In this document: positions 42,601-55,349 of the stretch, in pieces
Numbering within the stretch: position 1 is the stretch's first letter
How the letters are laid out: each line of letters begins with the position of its first letter
Assembly (NCBI GenBank): GCA_907165065.1
Contig: OU015523.1
Location: 21,479,834 to 21,543,833, forward strand
From: Caprimulgus europaeus
Taxonomy: Eukaryota > Chordata > Aves > Caprimulgiformes > Caprimulgidae
Length of the DNA stretch: 64,000 nucleotides
Direction: 5' to 3'
Translations under genes and position numbers: made by a program
Notes under the pieces: model-generated
What the model was told of the DNA's origin: nothing
Database searches by the model: none
The model's input: the letters and a program-made list of their open reading frames with translations, nothing else

Positions 42601-45600
42601 TGTGGGTCAAATAACACTGTCCACACGCACGCCGTCTGGAAATTCAACATTTGAGAGCCTGAAATAGGAAGGGTATGGATAGGTTTTTTCTGTATAGTCT
42701 TTGGCACATTGAAAAAAAAAAAAAGTGAATAATTTGTTGGAGAATGACTTACTGAGCGCTGGGCACTTCAGAAGCATGAGGGGTGTCTCATGCGCTGTAT
42801 CCCAGCACTATCTCTTCAGGTTTATGAAGGCTATAGAGGCTGTTCCTGATGTTGAATAATCTTCACTTCAGCATACCCTGATCCTTAGCTGTGAGTTACT
42901 AAAACTGCAGCCAAACATAAATTTTGGCAAAAAGCAGGTATGTTGCTGTGCTGGTTTAAGTTGGTATCTGTGCAGTCCCTACCCATATCCGAGTTCTGTA
43001 TCTAGGTATTTCCTGTCAATTTGTGGGACTGTACCTTCTTCATTATCTGTGGTAAAGTTTTCTGAACCCATTTGTATTTCAGGAACATGCAGGCAACAGG
43101 GAGAGAGCAATAATTCCTGTAGATTTCCTTCAAGAAACAAAACTTGTATTTTGTCTGTGACCTTAATCTGTAACAATGAAACTTGAGTTGAACTGTGGGC
43201 TAAGGACTGAGAAAGCCTTGGAACTGTGGAGGGATTGGGGTTTTTTTATTATAGCTAATACAGAATCATAAGGTGGAGTGAATTACTGCGTAAACATAGT
43301 AAACTTTTATGTAGATTTTTCAAGTAAGAAGTTTTAAGCAAAAAAAGTCAGTTTTAATGCAATTTGAAAAGCCTCATGCTTTCTTAGAGAACAAGTTGAA
43401 GAGTTAGGCTTTTCAGAGAAACCTTGATCTATGGAACTGAAATCTTGTAACTTTTAATACATCAAGGTAATGCATTCTTGTAATCGCTTATGAAGCTCTT
43501 TTGTTTAGAAAGATTTTTTTTAAGTTTTGCATCTCATGAAGCATATTCTTAAAAAAAACAAAACAAAGCAAAAAAAGGACCAACCAAATTACCCTGTCTC
43601 ACAAAATCAAACAACAAACCCGCTGTTCCTTGAGGGAGATAATATTGTTCTGAGAAGTCCAAGTTGAGTTTGGATGGTCAAAAGACTGATTATCTTCTAC
43701 CTTCCATGTTCACAGTCTATTTTGAACAAGTAAATTCTGTTTTGGAATATATACAATTTCCTTTTGAGTTTCTGAAGGAAAATTTGTTACCCGTTCAATG
43801 TTTGTTACTTGTTCAATGAACATGAGATTAACACCTGTCATTGTATTTGTCACATACACTTTTTCCACTCGGCTGATGGTGATTTTACTATGTGGTTGGT
43901 TGTTGCAAGGTGCTTTAACAGATGATTTCTCACTTCAGTATCCATCTGTATCATCCTCTCTCCAGTGAGAGTCTTCACTGTACTTTGCATGCAAAGTTTA
44001 TCCTGCTGTCTTCTAAGAAATGACTCTCCTTTTTCTTGGTCCTGTTTCATCCTGTTATTCAAATACCTTGCACTGGGCAAGTAAAATGGTACTGATCTTG
44101 TTTGCCGTGGTTCTTGTCTTTTCTACTGAAGATAGTGACATCTCTGTGTTATCTGGGCTTTTGGAGAGATTTTGTGTAGGTGCTTTGTGCTCTGTGGAAT
44201 TGTTTAACTGAAGTGGAAAGTGATGAAGTAAATTACCTGCTGATTGTAGTTGACAGAAAAGGCCCATAATGCTGTTTTCTAATTAGCAACAAAATTAAAT
44301 AATTTATCCTTTGAGATAAATGGATATCCCTTCCCCACAAAATTAGGAAAGCTGAGTATTTTTTCCAAGAAAATGGTTGCCACTAGGTAAAATCTGGCAA
44401 GTGTTAAAACTGGCCGTAATCCCTTAGAGAGGGCACTAGCATGGGTAGTGTGTATGTTCTCCTGTCTTTGCTCCTGGAGTAGACATACAGCTGAAAATAT
44501 CGATCCAAAAGTATTTATGGTGGATTTTTACCTTCTCTATAGTAATTTACTGGATATTTTGCTTTATATATGTTTGCTTTAAAGAGGATTGTTTTGTCAA
44601 TGCATCATATCTGTTCTTGGTGATAAGCAAGAAAGTACGATGCGGTCAGATGGCTATTTTCTGTAAATTGAGTGAAGTTGTGAAACTCTGTACTTATCCT
44701 CAGTTATCTCGATCCTATTATCTGGCTAATCACCCCCCTCCAATCAATACACTTCTGAAACTAAGTAGTGGAATCCGGGCAGGCCTATAATGTTCTCTTT
44801 TTTTAGGGAGAAATCAGTTGTTTGGCAAAGTGGGTTACAAGAGGCCTGAGGTTATAAGTGATGTGCTATGTGTTATAAATGCTGTTTACAAGCCATCAAT
44901 AAAAGGGCTGCTGTACAAGGCATGTCTAAAGGGAAGTGCTGGACTACTAGGAAATGTTGAGGGCTCCTAAGTACTATAGTCTAAAACCTCTTTCGGGAAT
45001 GAAAAGTATTGTGGTGTTTGATCCCAGCAGAGATCAGAAAAGAAATGAGAGGTGTTATCCACTGCAGAAACACTTAGAGATATTCCTTCAGGATCTATGC
45101 AGACAGGAGAGTGAATGCTGCTGTGTTCCTTTACCTAGCCTTTGATTAACCCTGGGCACTTTGCCTGGAGGAGACCCAGCACTTCTCAACAATGTAGGTG
45201 AAGCTGGATTTGGCCGTGAGAGGCAGAGGAGCAGGGCCCTCTTCTGCTGTAGTAAAGGGAGAGAAAACGGGTGCATTTTGAACAGGAGCCCTAGGAGGCC
45301 AGGCATGCTGTTTCTGGGTAGCAGTGAGAAGGATGGCAACAGTTGGGAGAAGCTCCCTCTTCTGCATAAGAGCCACTAGCTGTGCACTGGCCATTCCCCT
45401 CTGTCCCCTTGTCATAGGCAGGACTGTGACTCTAAGCTCATGCATCTGTGGAGCAGGTGCAGAGCTGACAAGTCTGTCCACCAGCAGCCAACTTTGTTGT
45501 CTGAGTGCCTGCTTTGCCACTCTCCTGCTTAGTGTCACACTTGCAAGCTCATTTTTACTTACGTTTAAGTCCCTTCGTGGGGACCCTAGACCCTTTCCTT

Positions 45601-45816
45601 TCTAGGGTGCTAGCCCGGTTGGATAAGGGAAGTGATATTCTTGCTTCCGAAATAGTGAAGCAGCGGATCATATACTAAACCTGGACTCAACTGAATTCAT
45701 CTTACAGAGTAGTCTGAGCTGCACTGGAATTGACTGACTGGCTCATGGCAATGTATATTCTTCCTTAAAATTTTACAGCATTTTCAGATTTTGTCAGTTA
45801 TGGCTTATATTTCAGC
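39626..45816. other. Intergenic, no gene recognised
   Basis: AT-rich sequence. Minor items: T/A homopolymer junction at about 40777-40800, a 10-bp stem/6-nt loop hairpin at 41861-41886, and an 18-bp tandem doublet at 43783-43818. No exon, RNA gene or known repeat was identified. Open frames around 45.1-45.6 kb sit in locally GC-richer DNA but have no recognisable homology. Confidence 0.6.
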
Positions 45817-46273
45817 TCACAGATGAAGAGGTCTTTGCAGGACCTGACTCCTTTCCCTCCCTTCACTAGTAATGCTTTCCCAGAAAAGTAGTTCCCAGTA
45901 ACAAGAACGTTTATGACATGACAACACAAAAATGTCCTTGGAATAAAACAAACTTTCAGTCTTGCAGCCATCTCGGGCAGTTTTCAGGGCCATGAGATTG
46001 TAATGGGAGATAGCTCTTCTGGTGGTCTGTGCTCTCTCCCCATAGGTAATGATGGAGCAACCTGTACCGCTTTGTGCAGTTAGACTTGGCACGAGTTTGA
46101 CACCAGCACAGCGTGTTGTCATGAAATAGTTGTCATGGTTCTCCAGAGTAATAGCAAATATTCCAACAGCATGCACAGAAGGGTTGTGTAGCAGGTGATC
46201 CAGTTGCGTATGGGAAGCTACTTCTACATGTTCAATCCCCAAGTTACAAATTCCAGTATTAATAGTAGGCTTC
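45817..46273 (-). other. Unidentified coding-like open exon, minus strand
   Basis: 151 codons are open from a strong minus-strand acceptor (tgacctctctctgctgcag, exon from 46273) down to a TGA at 45817-45819. The codons show a marked purine-any-pyrimidine pattern (runs of GCT, ATT, ACT, GGT, AAC, GAC). The protein is of mixed composition rather than low complexity: NLGIEHVEVASHTQLDHLL, AVGIFAITLENHDNYFM, CSIITYGERAQ. It enters in the phase left by a donor at 47164/47163 next to the CpG island. I do not recognise the family. It could be an exon of an undescribed gene, a decayed gene remnant or a chance frame. Confidence 0.3.
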
Positions 46274-47099
46274 CTGCAGCAGAGAGAGGTCACAGGGTTA
46301 AAATGACACAGACAGATGCAAATGAACACAGATATGTTGAAACTGAAACCTTTGTTTTCTGATCAATCTTACATGGCAACAGCCTAACAAAGAGGCATAC
46401 AGTTAATGTATTTGAAGTTTCTTATTTGATCAATTTTGAACAAGCTCTTACCTACTGTATATACAATATTTTAAAAGTCTCTGATATCTTAAATGGCCCA
46501 CCTCCCTAAACTAGGACTCTGGAAGTTTTGACCAGGGTGCTCAGTGAGATATATTTAGACAGATAGATATAGATATTTTAAAACTCTCCTGATGAGCTTT
46601 TCAGCTGACCTGCATAGGAAATAATTTAAAATGAATGCATTAATTTGGACAAGCTTTTCTTCTTTGTATGGATGAAACATGTCTTATTAACACTGCTTTT
46701 ATATTGCTGATTTATCAGTGCCTGTGGGGTTTGGCTGGACTGCGTTTGGTTTGTTTTTACGTTCATCATACTTTCTAGTTTTTCTAAAGAGCGTAATGGT
46801 GTAAGCGATCACTGCAGAGTCTCCGGTGACGTACTGGCTCAGGAACAGTGTCTGCAGTTCATCACTGCCACACTCCCTTAAAAGCGGGAATGTTGCTGTC
46901 AGCGATGGAGACGGCTGCTTATCTGGGAAGGCTGTGGGGTTTTATCCTCCAGGGGAAAAGGATTCTGAAATATTTTACATTTCTTCTCCATATATATATA
47001 TTTACTGAAGTGTCAGGGTCTGCCTTTGGGTGATGAGAAACTGCAGAGCAGCAGCCGGAGTTCTGTAAGAGCTCAGGATGTTCGCTGCCCTTAGGCAAA

Positions 47100-47600
47100 G
47101 CATTTCCCGTCACAGGTGGGTGGGCGGGAGAAACTTTGAGGCCGGTTTCCCACGAGGTTTCACCTAGCCACCCCGGCGTGGCCTTTAGGACGCGGTGACA
47201 AGCTTCCTCTCACCCCCGACAGACGCGGGCTGCCCCTCAGCCATGTCCACGGCGGCGGCTCCCCTTCCCGCCGCAGCTCACGGGTTCGGTAGCGCTGGGG
47301 CCGCGGGCCGGGCTGGGGCCGCGGGCTCTGCTCGGCCTCCACTCCCGTGGGGCGGCCGGGGCGGGAGCGGCCGCGGCGGCGGGGGCGCGCGGCCTTGCCT
47401 GAGGAGGGGGAGGCCGTCTTGTGCCGGTGTTCGACTCCGCTCCGGCTGCGGGAAGGGCCGCGGGCCTCTTCGGACTTTGGGTGTGAAGGGAATTTTGTGC
47501 AGACCTTCTCTCCATGCTTTCTTCTTGAATGAACACCAAAGCTATTGCAGTCATTAAAGAGCTAGGAGTGTCTTAAAATACGCCGGCGTTTTCAGCAGTT
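47100..47600. promoter_or_regulatory. CpG island / promoter
   Basis: The most GC- and CpG-rich stretch of the window (core about 47205-47470) in otherwise AT-rich DNA. It has GC boxes (ggggcggccggggcggg near 47350), a NotI-type gcggccgc and many CGs. This marks a promoter. No TATA box was seen, as usual for CpG promoters. Direction is not fixed by sequence. Synteny with mammals makes the + strand MIR99AHG lncRNA a good candidate. A minus-strand transcript using the donor at 47163 is also possible. An ATG frame at 47243-47557 (+), Ala/Gly/Arg-rich, is not recognisable. Confidence 0.8.
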
Positions 47601-50600
47601 AATGCTATGCTCTGCTCTGCCTGGGCAGAAAGGCACGTTAGAGGGTGTTTGGGGTTTGGTTTTTTGTTTGATTTGGGTTTGGTTTTTGTTTTTGTTTTTC
47701 TGTCGTGACACTTCATAGGTGCATCTGGCTGATACTTTCCTGTGAACCAGAACAATTTCTTTCTTTCCTTGGACTGGAAACGTGGTGTAGATTTTACCCC
47801 AGAAAGCCTGAAGTTATTGGCTATTTTGTCAAAGCAGGCAGCTTCTTTCAGCAGTTTGCTCTAACGGCTGTAGTTAGTGTTGCCATTCATACTGAACAGC
47901 TTTCTGAGTTTAAAATGGCCCCTGATCGGTAGAGATGTGTTTTTAGCGACTGGTCCTTTTGCTCTGAATTTCACTTTTTGATTGGTACCGATCCCATGGC
48001 TTTGGCAGGAGGTGGCAGCTCCCAGGTACCGTTCCTGGGAAACTGGTGGGGCTTTCTGAGACACTGGGGTGCATGTGAACAACAGACTCAGGAATAGTTT
48101 ATTAGAAGATGCTTAAAAATAATCTGGCATATTGTAAATTTAACCTTTCTGTCTTGAATTTGTGTGCTAATTAATGACGGATTTGGGATGGCTAAATGCT
48201 GGAAGTTTTCAGGAGCTTTTGTTGGAGGTTTTTTTTTTCTAGGAAAAAAGTTGTTTCAGTTATTTTTAATGGTTGCTATTGATGTATAGCAGGGAAGAGA
48301 AAGAATAGTCTATGAAATGATAGGACAGTATTTCAGTGAATGCCTTCAGCCAGTTACTCACTAACTAGTTAGTGGGTTAGTAACTAACGGGTTTGTTGCC
48401 TGCTTGGAAATGTATATATGTGAAGAAGCAGTATTGAAAACAAGATGATCTGACTTGGTCTAAGTCACAAAGGAAAAAGTTCACAGAAATACTTGAGTAA
48501 TTTAAAAATTAAGTATTTAAATAAAATTGCTGTCTATAATTTTAGGCACCATGTTTTAAAGGCTACTGTTCCTAGCTAACCAGATAATTTTGACCCAATG
48601 TGCCACACTGGCTGCTCCAAAAATAGCAGATTTGTCTCACTTCTAGCATGCATGGCAGTGTCCCCTACCTGTTTGGTCAGCATCACGATACTTCAGTCAT
48701 TAATACGGGTACACAAGGTCTCTGGCTTGAGCGTTTCTGCTGTACTTGAACTTGCTCTGAAGACGGCGTCATTGCAGTGCCTCCCTGAAAACAGGGGATC
48801 GGAGGTCTCCAGCATTCTTCTGTTGGGTGCTTAAGCAGAAACGAAGACGAAATTAATCTTTATTGTGTTCACCTAGTTTGAGATTTAGTAGGTAGACCAA
48901 AGATTAGTTAAGCTAATTAGACTCTCTAATTGGATTTAAAAAGTTATTAACCTTTTAAATAGCCTCTCCAGAGTGGTATGTCAGCATGTACTGAGCTAAT
49001 TTTCAGCCAGCTATTGGCTCCACTTGCAGGGCTGACAAGCAGAGGGCAGGCGAGGGTCAGATCGCTCTTTGCTGAAGGGAGGGCAGGAAGATGCCAGTGG
49101 CCCTGCTCTGCTGTGACCAGGTGTGATAGTTTAAGCAGGAGAGGACACCCCTCGTCTCCTGATTTGTGCAAGGGAGGAGGTGGTGCTCTGGCAGCAAGCG
49201 CGCAAGTGGTTCTCAGTGTGTAGCACTGGGCTGGGTGTGGGTCCAAATCACTTTCTCCCTTACCTTCTGCATCAATTATCTGTAAAGGAACTAGATGAGA
49301 TCTTACTGGGAGGCTGAATGAAGAAAGAAAACTCTTCCCAAAGAGTTTTTCTCTTCTTTGACTCTGTCTTGCCTTTGTGTTTGCCTTTCCTGTGGCACCT
49401 CTTACAGCATTTCTTCATCCCACAGACAGTAAGGAGTCCTACACAAAACTCAGAGGTGGATGTTACAGGGCATGCCTGGCCGAAGTTGTTGTGGGGACAA
49501 AAGCTGCAAAGCAGCATAATATTTTTTACTGGACGTACTGGAAGGTACAATTAACCTTTACAATTTTTGGACCAGGAGTGTTGGTGACTTTTTTACTTTG
49601 ATGAACTTAAATGGTGTTCAGTGTTTGCTCTTCCGCCTCTCCCATGTGTGCAAGGCCAAAATAGCACTATATGAAAATGTCAGAGGTAATCTGAGATGTT
49701 TAGGCAATACTCATGATCAAAATTGTGAATATGGATGGAATTTAGGTCTGCTGTAGTATATTGACAAGAGCTTTCCTGGAAGTATTTCTCCTCACCCGAT
49801 GTGCTTTAGGACTTCTGAAATTTTCTTTCTTGTCTTAACAGCTTAGCATTATATGAAGTTATATGGGCAGGAAAGGTGATACATGTTTATTTACTCAAAC
49901 TCGCCCTATTAAATAGAACCCAAATTCACAGCACAAAATCTCTCAGATTTTCAGTTTTCATATATTATCAAGAAATTTTAAAACCCCAACTCAAGATCCA
50001 TTGCATTTTTCTTTCTTGCCATAATAAATACTTTTCCATGGCCTGTATGTGATAGCACTCTGAGAGCTGGAGCACTGAGGCCAGCACTAGGCCAGTTGTA
50101 ATGTCCATGCTAAAGAGCTGCTATTTAATTGATTTCACTAATGCAGCAGCTGCTCTGTGCTTACTGCTTTCTTTCCTGTTTTCTTGACCAAAGATGATGT
50201 TCTACCTGCTACACAGAGCTCAGCCTTACTGTCCCGGCCGTGTCACACTGCGGATTGCTGGCAGCACGTCATATGGGTCTCGGCTTGGTGATGATGGACT
50301 TAAGTCACTTTGCAAATGGAAAGCTCGAGGACTGATGGTAGTCCTCAGCTGCCAGCCTGCTCTATCAAAATCCTGGCACTGAATAGAAGGAAATATGTCA
50401 TACTTCTGGTGCTGAGCTTTTTCCGTAGTTCCACTTCCAAATGCTTTGCTGAAAAGTAGCAGTAACTTTCTTCAGTTGTATGTCATGCTAATTGTAAAAT
50501 GTTCAGAGAGAAATTTTTCCAGAAGTCAAGGATGGAGTTAGTGCATGCAGTAATAACACTCAGTTATTTTATCACATGGACCTTTGTTCTTTTTATGCAA

Positions 50601-50711
50601 GTTTGCTGCGTTCATCCTGGAGGGATCAACCTGTAGCTATGAAATACTGGACTGAGATACAGGATTTTTCTTAATGGAGTACCTACAATGCTGAGAGGTG
50701 AAATAAAAAGA

Positions 50712-50746
<35 letters not shown>

Positions 50747-53700
50747 TAAGCTCCAAACAAACAGTACTTTACCTCCCCTTACATTATTACCAGCTGTATG
50801 CATGCCTTGTTGCAGAATGAAAGTGCAGTCAATTGTTTTTTTGTCATTATCGTCTTTGTTTTTGTTGCTGTTAAGCTCTTTCTAGACTATACTGGGAGAT
50901 TTCTGGACAAATTCAGTCCTGGATTTAAAACTAACATAGTGCAGCATGTTACTCACTTCTCATGTATCAAGGCTTGCAAGTCTTCTGTGTGGTTCATTCA
51001 GCAAAGTTTATGCTGTAATGGAAATGTTCAGTGGGAATATGTAGTTGTAACCCATATGGTCTGAAATGACGCACACTTGGAAAAATCTTAATGTGATATG
51101 TTGCAATGAGAGTTTATAGAAGTATGGAAAAATAGATTCCTGCCCTATTCCTCCTCTGAAAAACTGATTATACACTTCTTGGAAACATGCTTACAATTTT
51201 GGACAGCCAACTATTGTCTGTTGTGGCTTATGAGCAGGTGTCCCTGAGCAAATACAGCCCTTCAGCAACTGGACCTGACACTCACTTGTGGCAGGGGGAA
51301 ACACTTTGAGATGTGTAGTCTCATCATCACCTTCTGGTTTGTATTGGAGTGTATGCTTGAAACCCCAGCTGAGAAGGAAGTTCTGTTAGTGTAAGAAAAT
51401 CACTAATGGTAAGAGTGATTATCCTGAACATCTTTTTATTTTAAAAAACAGAGTGGAGTGACATACATCCTCCCCAGTGTATAGAAAGGAAGCTGAGCAG
51501 AAATAAAAGAAAAATAAGGTTGGGCAATGTGTGTGAGACTGCATTTCTGATCTGAGTATTAAATCTAACTTCTGGAACTATGAGCTTCTAGAGAACTTGG
51601 TTTAATGCTCCCTCTTTCCCACTCAAGAAACCCTAAAATATATTAAAAACCAAGTCTCGATTATGTGTCATCACGCCAGTCTTCATCTGTTCCTCCTGTG
51701 GATTAGACAGAATAGTTGCTGGCTGTAATCTGGGATTGGCACAAGTGTATACCTATATACCCGTGTTTGTGTGTATATTCTGATTCTTCCTCCACACAGG
51801 AGAAAATGGAATATACTCTATGATCACAAAAAGACAAAAGCCTTCAGTCTCACATTTTAACAAGTTCTGGATGGCTGTAGGTTGCCATGCGAGCAAATTT
51901 GTTTGTAAAGGCTTGGTGATTCCATCTTGAAAGCTGATAATCAACATTTTTGTTCAAAGCTACTAAGACCTCTCCAAATGCAACCTGAAAAATGGGGGGT
52001 TTTGTTTGATTTTTTTTTTTTAAATAATATTTTTAAAAATCACTTTCAAAAGGGATGGAGTGTAAAAGGAACTGAAAAATCTATGTAGATAAAAGGTGGA
52101 ATACAACTATACAGTTTTTGAAGTGCTATGTGGAACAAACACTTTTCAGAATCTTAGTTAGCCCTTAGCATCCAATATATTCACACTCCAAGCCTAATCT
52201 GTGATTTTTCTCTTCAATAACATTGTCACTTTATAGGTAATATGAAAAAAGAAGTTATTTAAAATAGAGTTGAAAACAGAATAACACTCATTTTAGAGTA
52301 ACAGTAGTGCCACAGTCAATTAAAATTCAGTTTCATTGTGCTGATACTAAAACTATTGGAGTGTGCGTACCCTAGGGAATTACTCGGCTATTACCTATTT
52401 CTGTGCTAAATGGAATTTCAGCCAAGCTATTTTTTGGGGTAAATACTAAGGATTTAAATTGTTGTTTAACCTTCTAGTTTGTACCTTTTTCCTCTGTTAA
52501 AGCCTTTGTGTCCTGAGTGAACTGTAAGATTCCGGAGGTCAGAAGTGTTTTGTGTGTGGCTTTTTGCATGGCTACTGCAGATCCCTGTTTGCATAAACAG
52601 CAGCAGCAACTTGGATACCAATGCAAAACATCTGTGTTTAAATGACCATTTAGTGGCAACTGGTCCTGGGATCCAGCTTTTAGTCCTTATTTAGTTGTAC
52701 TTCTCTACTCCTGAAAGAGAGGAGGGGAAAAAAAAAGGTTTACTGTCTCATCACAGCTCATCTTAGTTGGAATTAGCTGCTTTCCAGTCCTCTCAGTCAC
52801 AGTAGATCAGACTGCTGTGCAAAATCCTCTTGGGAGTAAGTGGCATAAAAGCACTGAGATAGCTCCTTCTCTATGATCCCTGAAAGTTTTCAAAGAAAGA
52901 GAACTGAATCTGGAGTCCTACCTTACTGGTGCTGCCGCAGAACTCAGACATGTTCACAGGAGTTGTTTTCATGCAGTTCGTGCTTTCTTGCCAAAATCTT
53001 CGGCACTAGGCTGCAAAGTTGCTGAGCCCATTGCCTTCCCAGCACTCCTGTTGTGGTACTGACATAAAAGGAAGAGGAGGCTTAGCTGTCTTTAGCCCTG
53101 TCAGTTTCTGGTGCTAAGTACTTCTGGTACTCTAATAATAATAATTATAATAATAGCAACAACCTCTGTCAATATTTTGCTATACAAGATGGTGCTGAAT
53201 GTACTCTTATAATTGCCTACTCCAGCTCTCAGAGGTAACTGCCCTTCTTGATTTCAAAGTGGGGGAAACATGCAGTTTCAAATCCCAGTTTTGGAAATCC
53301 TTTTATCTCTATGATCATGGAAGGTAGAAAGCAACATTAGACATATGTAAAAAATGTTTTTCTCTTTCTTTCTTTCTCTCCTGTAGTCCAACTGCTCTTT
53401 CTATAATCCCATTCAGCAATTTAAGGAAAAGTTTTAAGGGCCAGGACAATTCAAGTATGAGTTTAAAAGTGTTTATAAAAGGAGTGACAAAACTGGGAAA
53501 ACGTGTAACAGCAGCAATATGAAACTTTGAACGTATTGCTGCTGTGTTTCCATAACTGATCTGATACTGGTTGCATGTTGTATGAGTAATAGTATATTTT
53601 ATTTTAAGAAAATATCATTAGAAAATAAATACTATTATTCTGACATCAGAAGTGAATGAAGCAGTGAGATCTTTAATTCTTATTGCTGCAAAATAATTTG

Positions 53701-54481
53701 GGGTGCCCAAGTTATTCCATTTTTGTTGTTGTTGTTATTTTTTAAAGCTCATTGTCTCTTATGAAGTTCTGCATGATCAGAGTGCTTTTGTTTAGCTTAG
53801 GTATTCAAGTACTGTGAAAAGAAAATGGGGAAGCATGGTGCCAGAGGGAATATTAATGATTAATACATCTATGTCTATGGCTTTTACACTTTCTTTTTAA
53901 TTTAAGATGAGCTTTTAAACGACACACTACTACAGTAAACAGCTTAGGATCATTGACATTGGGGGACAACATTTCCTTAAACCTTCTTTGAAAATCCAAA
54001 TACTTTCTAAGAGATTAAGAAATGTTTAATCAATTAAGTTATATAAAAGCTATTTACTCTACCTTCAAAAACAAGATTGTGAACTATAAATACTTTCACA
54101 AATGTGTTCCTCTTGTGTAGGTCTGCAAGTTTTGATGATACCTAAGTAACGTGTAGGCACTGTTTGGCAGTAGTCATGTGAATTTACACATCATTGTAGC
54201 AGTAATGAAGTGTAGAAGATCTGTAGCTGTACTGTTTAAAATACTGATTTTTTTTTTTTTTTTTTTTAGATGATAACTTGGGCATCTGAAAGTCAGACAT
54301 GACATGTATTATTGACTTTTCAGAGTCAATATTTTAAGACACTAAGGAATTTTATCATATAGGCTTGGGAAGCACTGTAACCTCAGCATGTCTACATACT
54401 GTGTTTTACTATTAGTCCAAAAATCTGATAATGTAATTCTTTAAAATAAGGTTATCTTTTCATTTATTTTTGTATTTTCAG
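47601..54481. other. Intergenic or lncRNA intron, no exon recognised
   Basis: Contains GT/T-rich low complexity (about 47640-47700), a 16-bp perfect palindrome (48359-48374), a T run of about 31 (50715-50745), an ATT-type microsatellite (about 53133-53155) and a TTTC run (about 53364-53380). No repeat family or protein exon was recognised. Confidence 0.55.
50715..50745. repeat. Homopolymer T tract (about 31 nt)
   Basis: Longest homopolymer in the window. There is no adjacent gene-like sequence, so it is not evidently a retrogene tail. Assembled length may be unreliable. Confidence 0.85.
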
Positions 54482-54622
54482 AGGATTGAGAGGACACTCT
54501 AGGAAGAATGGAGCTGTTCTAATGGAGGATAACTTGTCCTTCTGATGAAAGTATTTTCTTGCTCATATATGAAATGAGGGCTAACAGCATAAGCAGCCAA
54601 CTTTTGTTTTCATACACTTCAG
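54482..54622 (+). other. Candidate non-coding exon
   Basis: 141 bp flanked by a strong acceptor (long T-rich tract ending tgtattttcag) and a strong donor (ttcag|gtaagata). No frame is open throughout, so it would be a lncRNA exon. It lies 7 kb downstream of the CpG island on the strand expected for the MIR99AHG homologue. This is a signal-only prediction. Confidence 0.35.
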
Positions 54623-54894
54623 GTAAGATATCTTGTGAGGTTTTTCTGGTAATAGGAGATAGAACTCGACATTCCTTTCTTGCTTCTAAGTAACACAATG
54701 TTTGCCTGTTCAGCAGACTGAGACTTCAGTAGAATAGTCCTATACTTGCATGTTTTCTGATAAGTTAAGACTACTTTGGAGTGTTTGTCATGGATCAGTG
54801 AACCTCATCATGGTATTAAAATAGCAAAATTTAGTGCAGTTTCTACTGTAAACAATCATTTAATAATGTTTTATTAAATTATCTTCAGACTTAA

Positions 54895-55349
54895 AATAAT
54901 AGAATCCTTTGGCTGGAAAAGACCTTTGAGATCATCAAGTCCAACCGTACCTCTCCACTACTAAACTGTATCTCTGAGCACCTCATCTGATAATCTTTTA
55001 AACACCTCCAGGGATGGTGACTCAACCACCTTCCTAGGCAGCCCATTCCACTGCCTGAGAACCTTTTCAGTGAAGAAATTTTTCCTGATATCCAATCTGA
55101 ACTTCCCTTGGTGCAACTTGAGGCCATTTCCTCCTGTTCTATCACTTGTCACTTGGGAGAGAAGACACACACCCACCTCTCTACACACTCCTTTCAGATA
55201 GTTGTAGACAGTGATAAGGTCTCCCCTGAGCCTCCTTTTCTCCAGGCTAAACAACCCCAGTTCCCTCAGCCGCTCTTTGCAAGACTTGTTCTCCAGCCCC
55301 TTCACCAGCTTCATTGCCCTTCTCTGGACACGCTCTAGTGCCTCAACTT
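54895..55349 (-). mobile_element. CR1 LINE 3' fragment
   Basis: The minus strand encodes the CR1 ORF2 C-terminus (…[18 protein letters not shown]…, [18 protein letters not shown]). It then runs into the CR1 3'UTR with ggttggacttgatgatctc-type sequence and ends near 54895 (agaatcc). Heavily 5'-truncated, about 455 bp. Confidence 0.93.

Noticed and set aside
45583-45608. 8-bp stem hairpin (accctaga … tctagggt)
   Set aside because: Too short to separate from chance in 64 kb, with no associated gene end.
47243-47557. Ala/Gly/Arg-rich ATG frame on the + strand of the CpG island
   Set aside because: Stops are rare in such GC-rich DNA. The composition is low-complexity, with no recognised domain and no convincing donor, so it is not called as a gene.
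49272-49550. 92-codon minus-strand frame with a Cys/Lys-rich middle
   Set aside because: No splice context, no recognised domain, and overlapping frames on the other strand.
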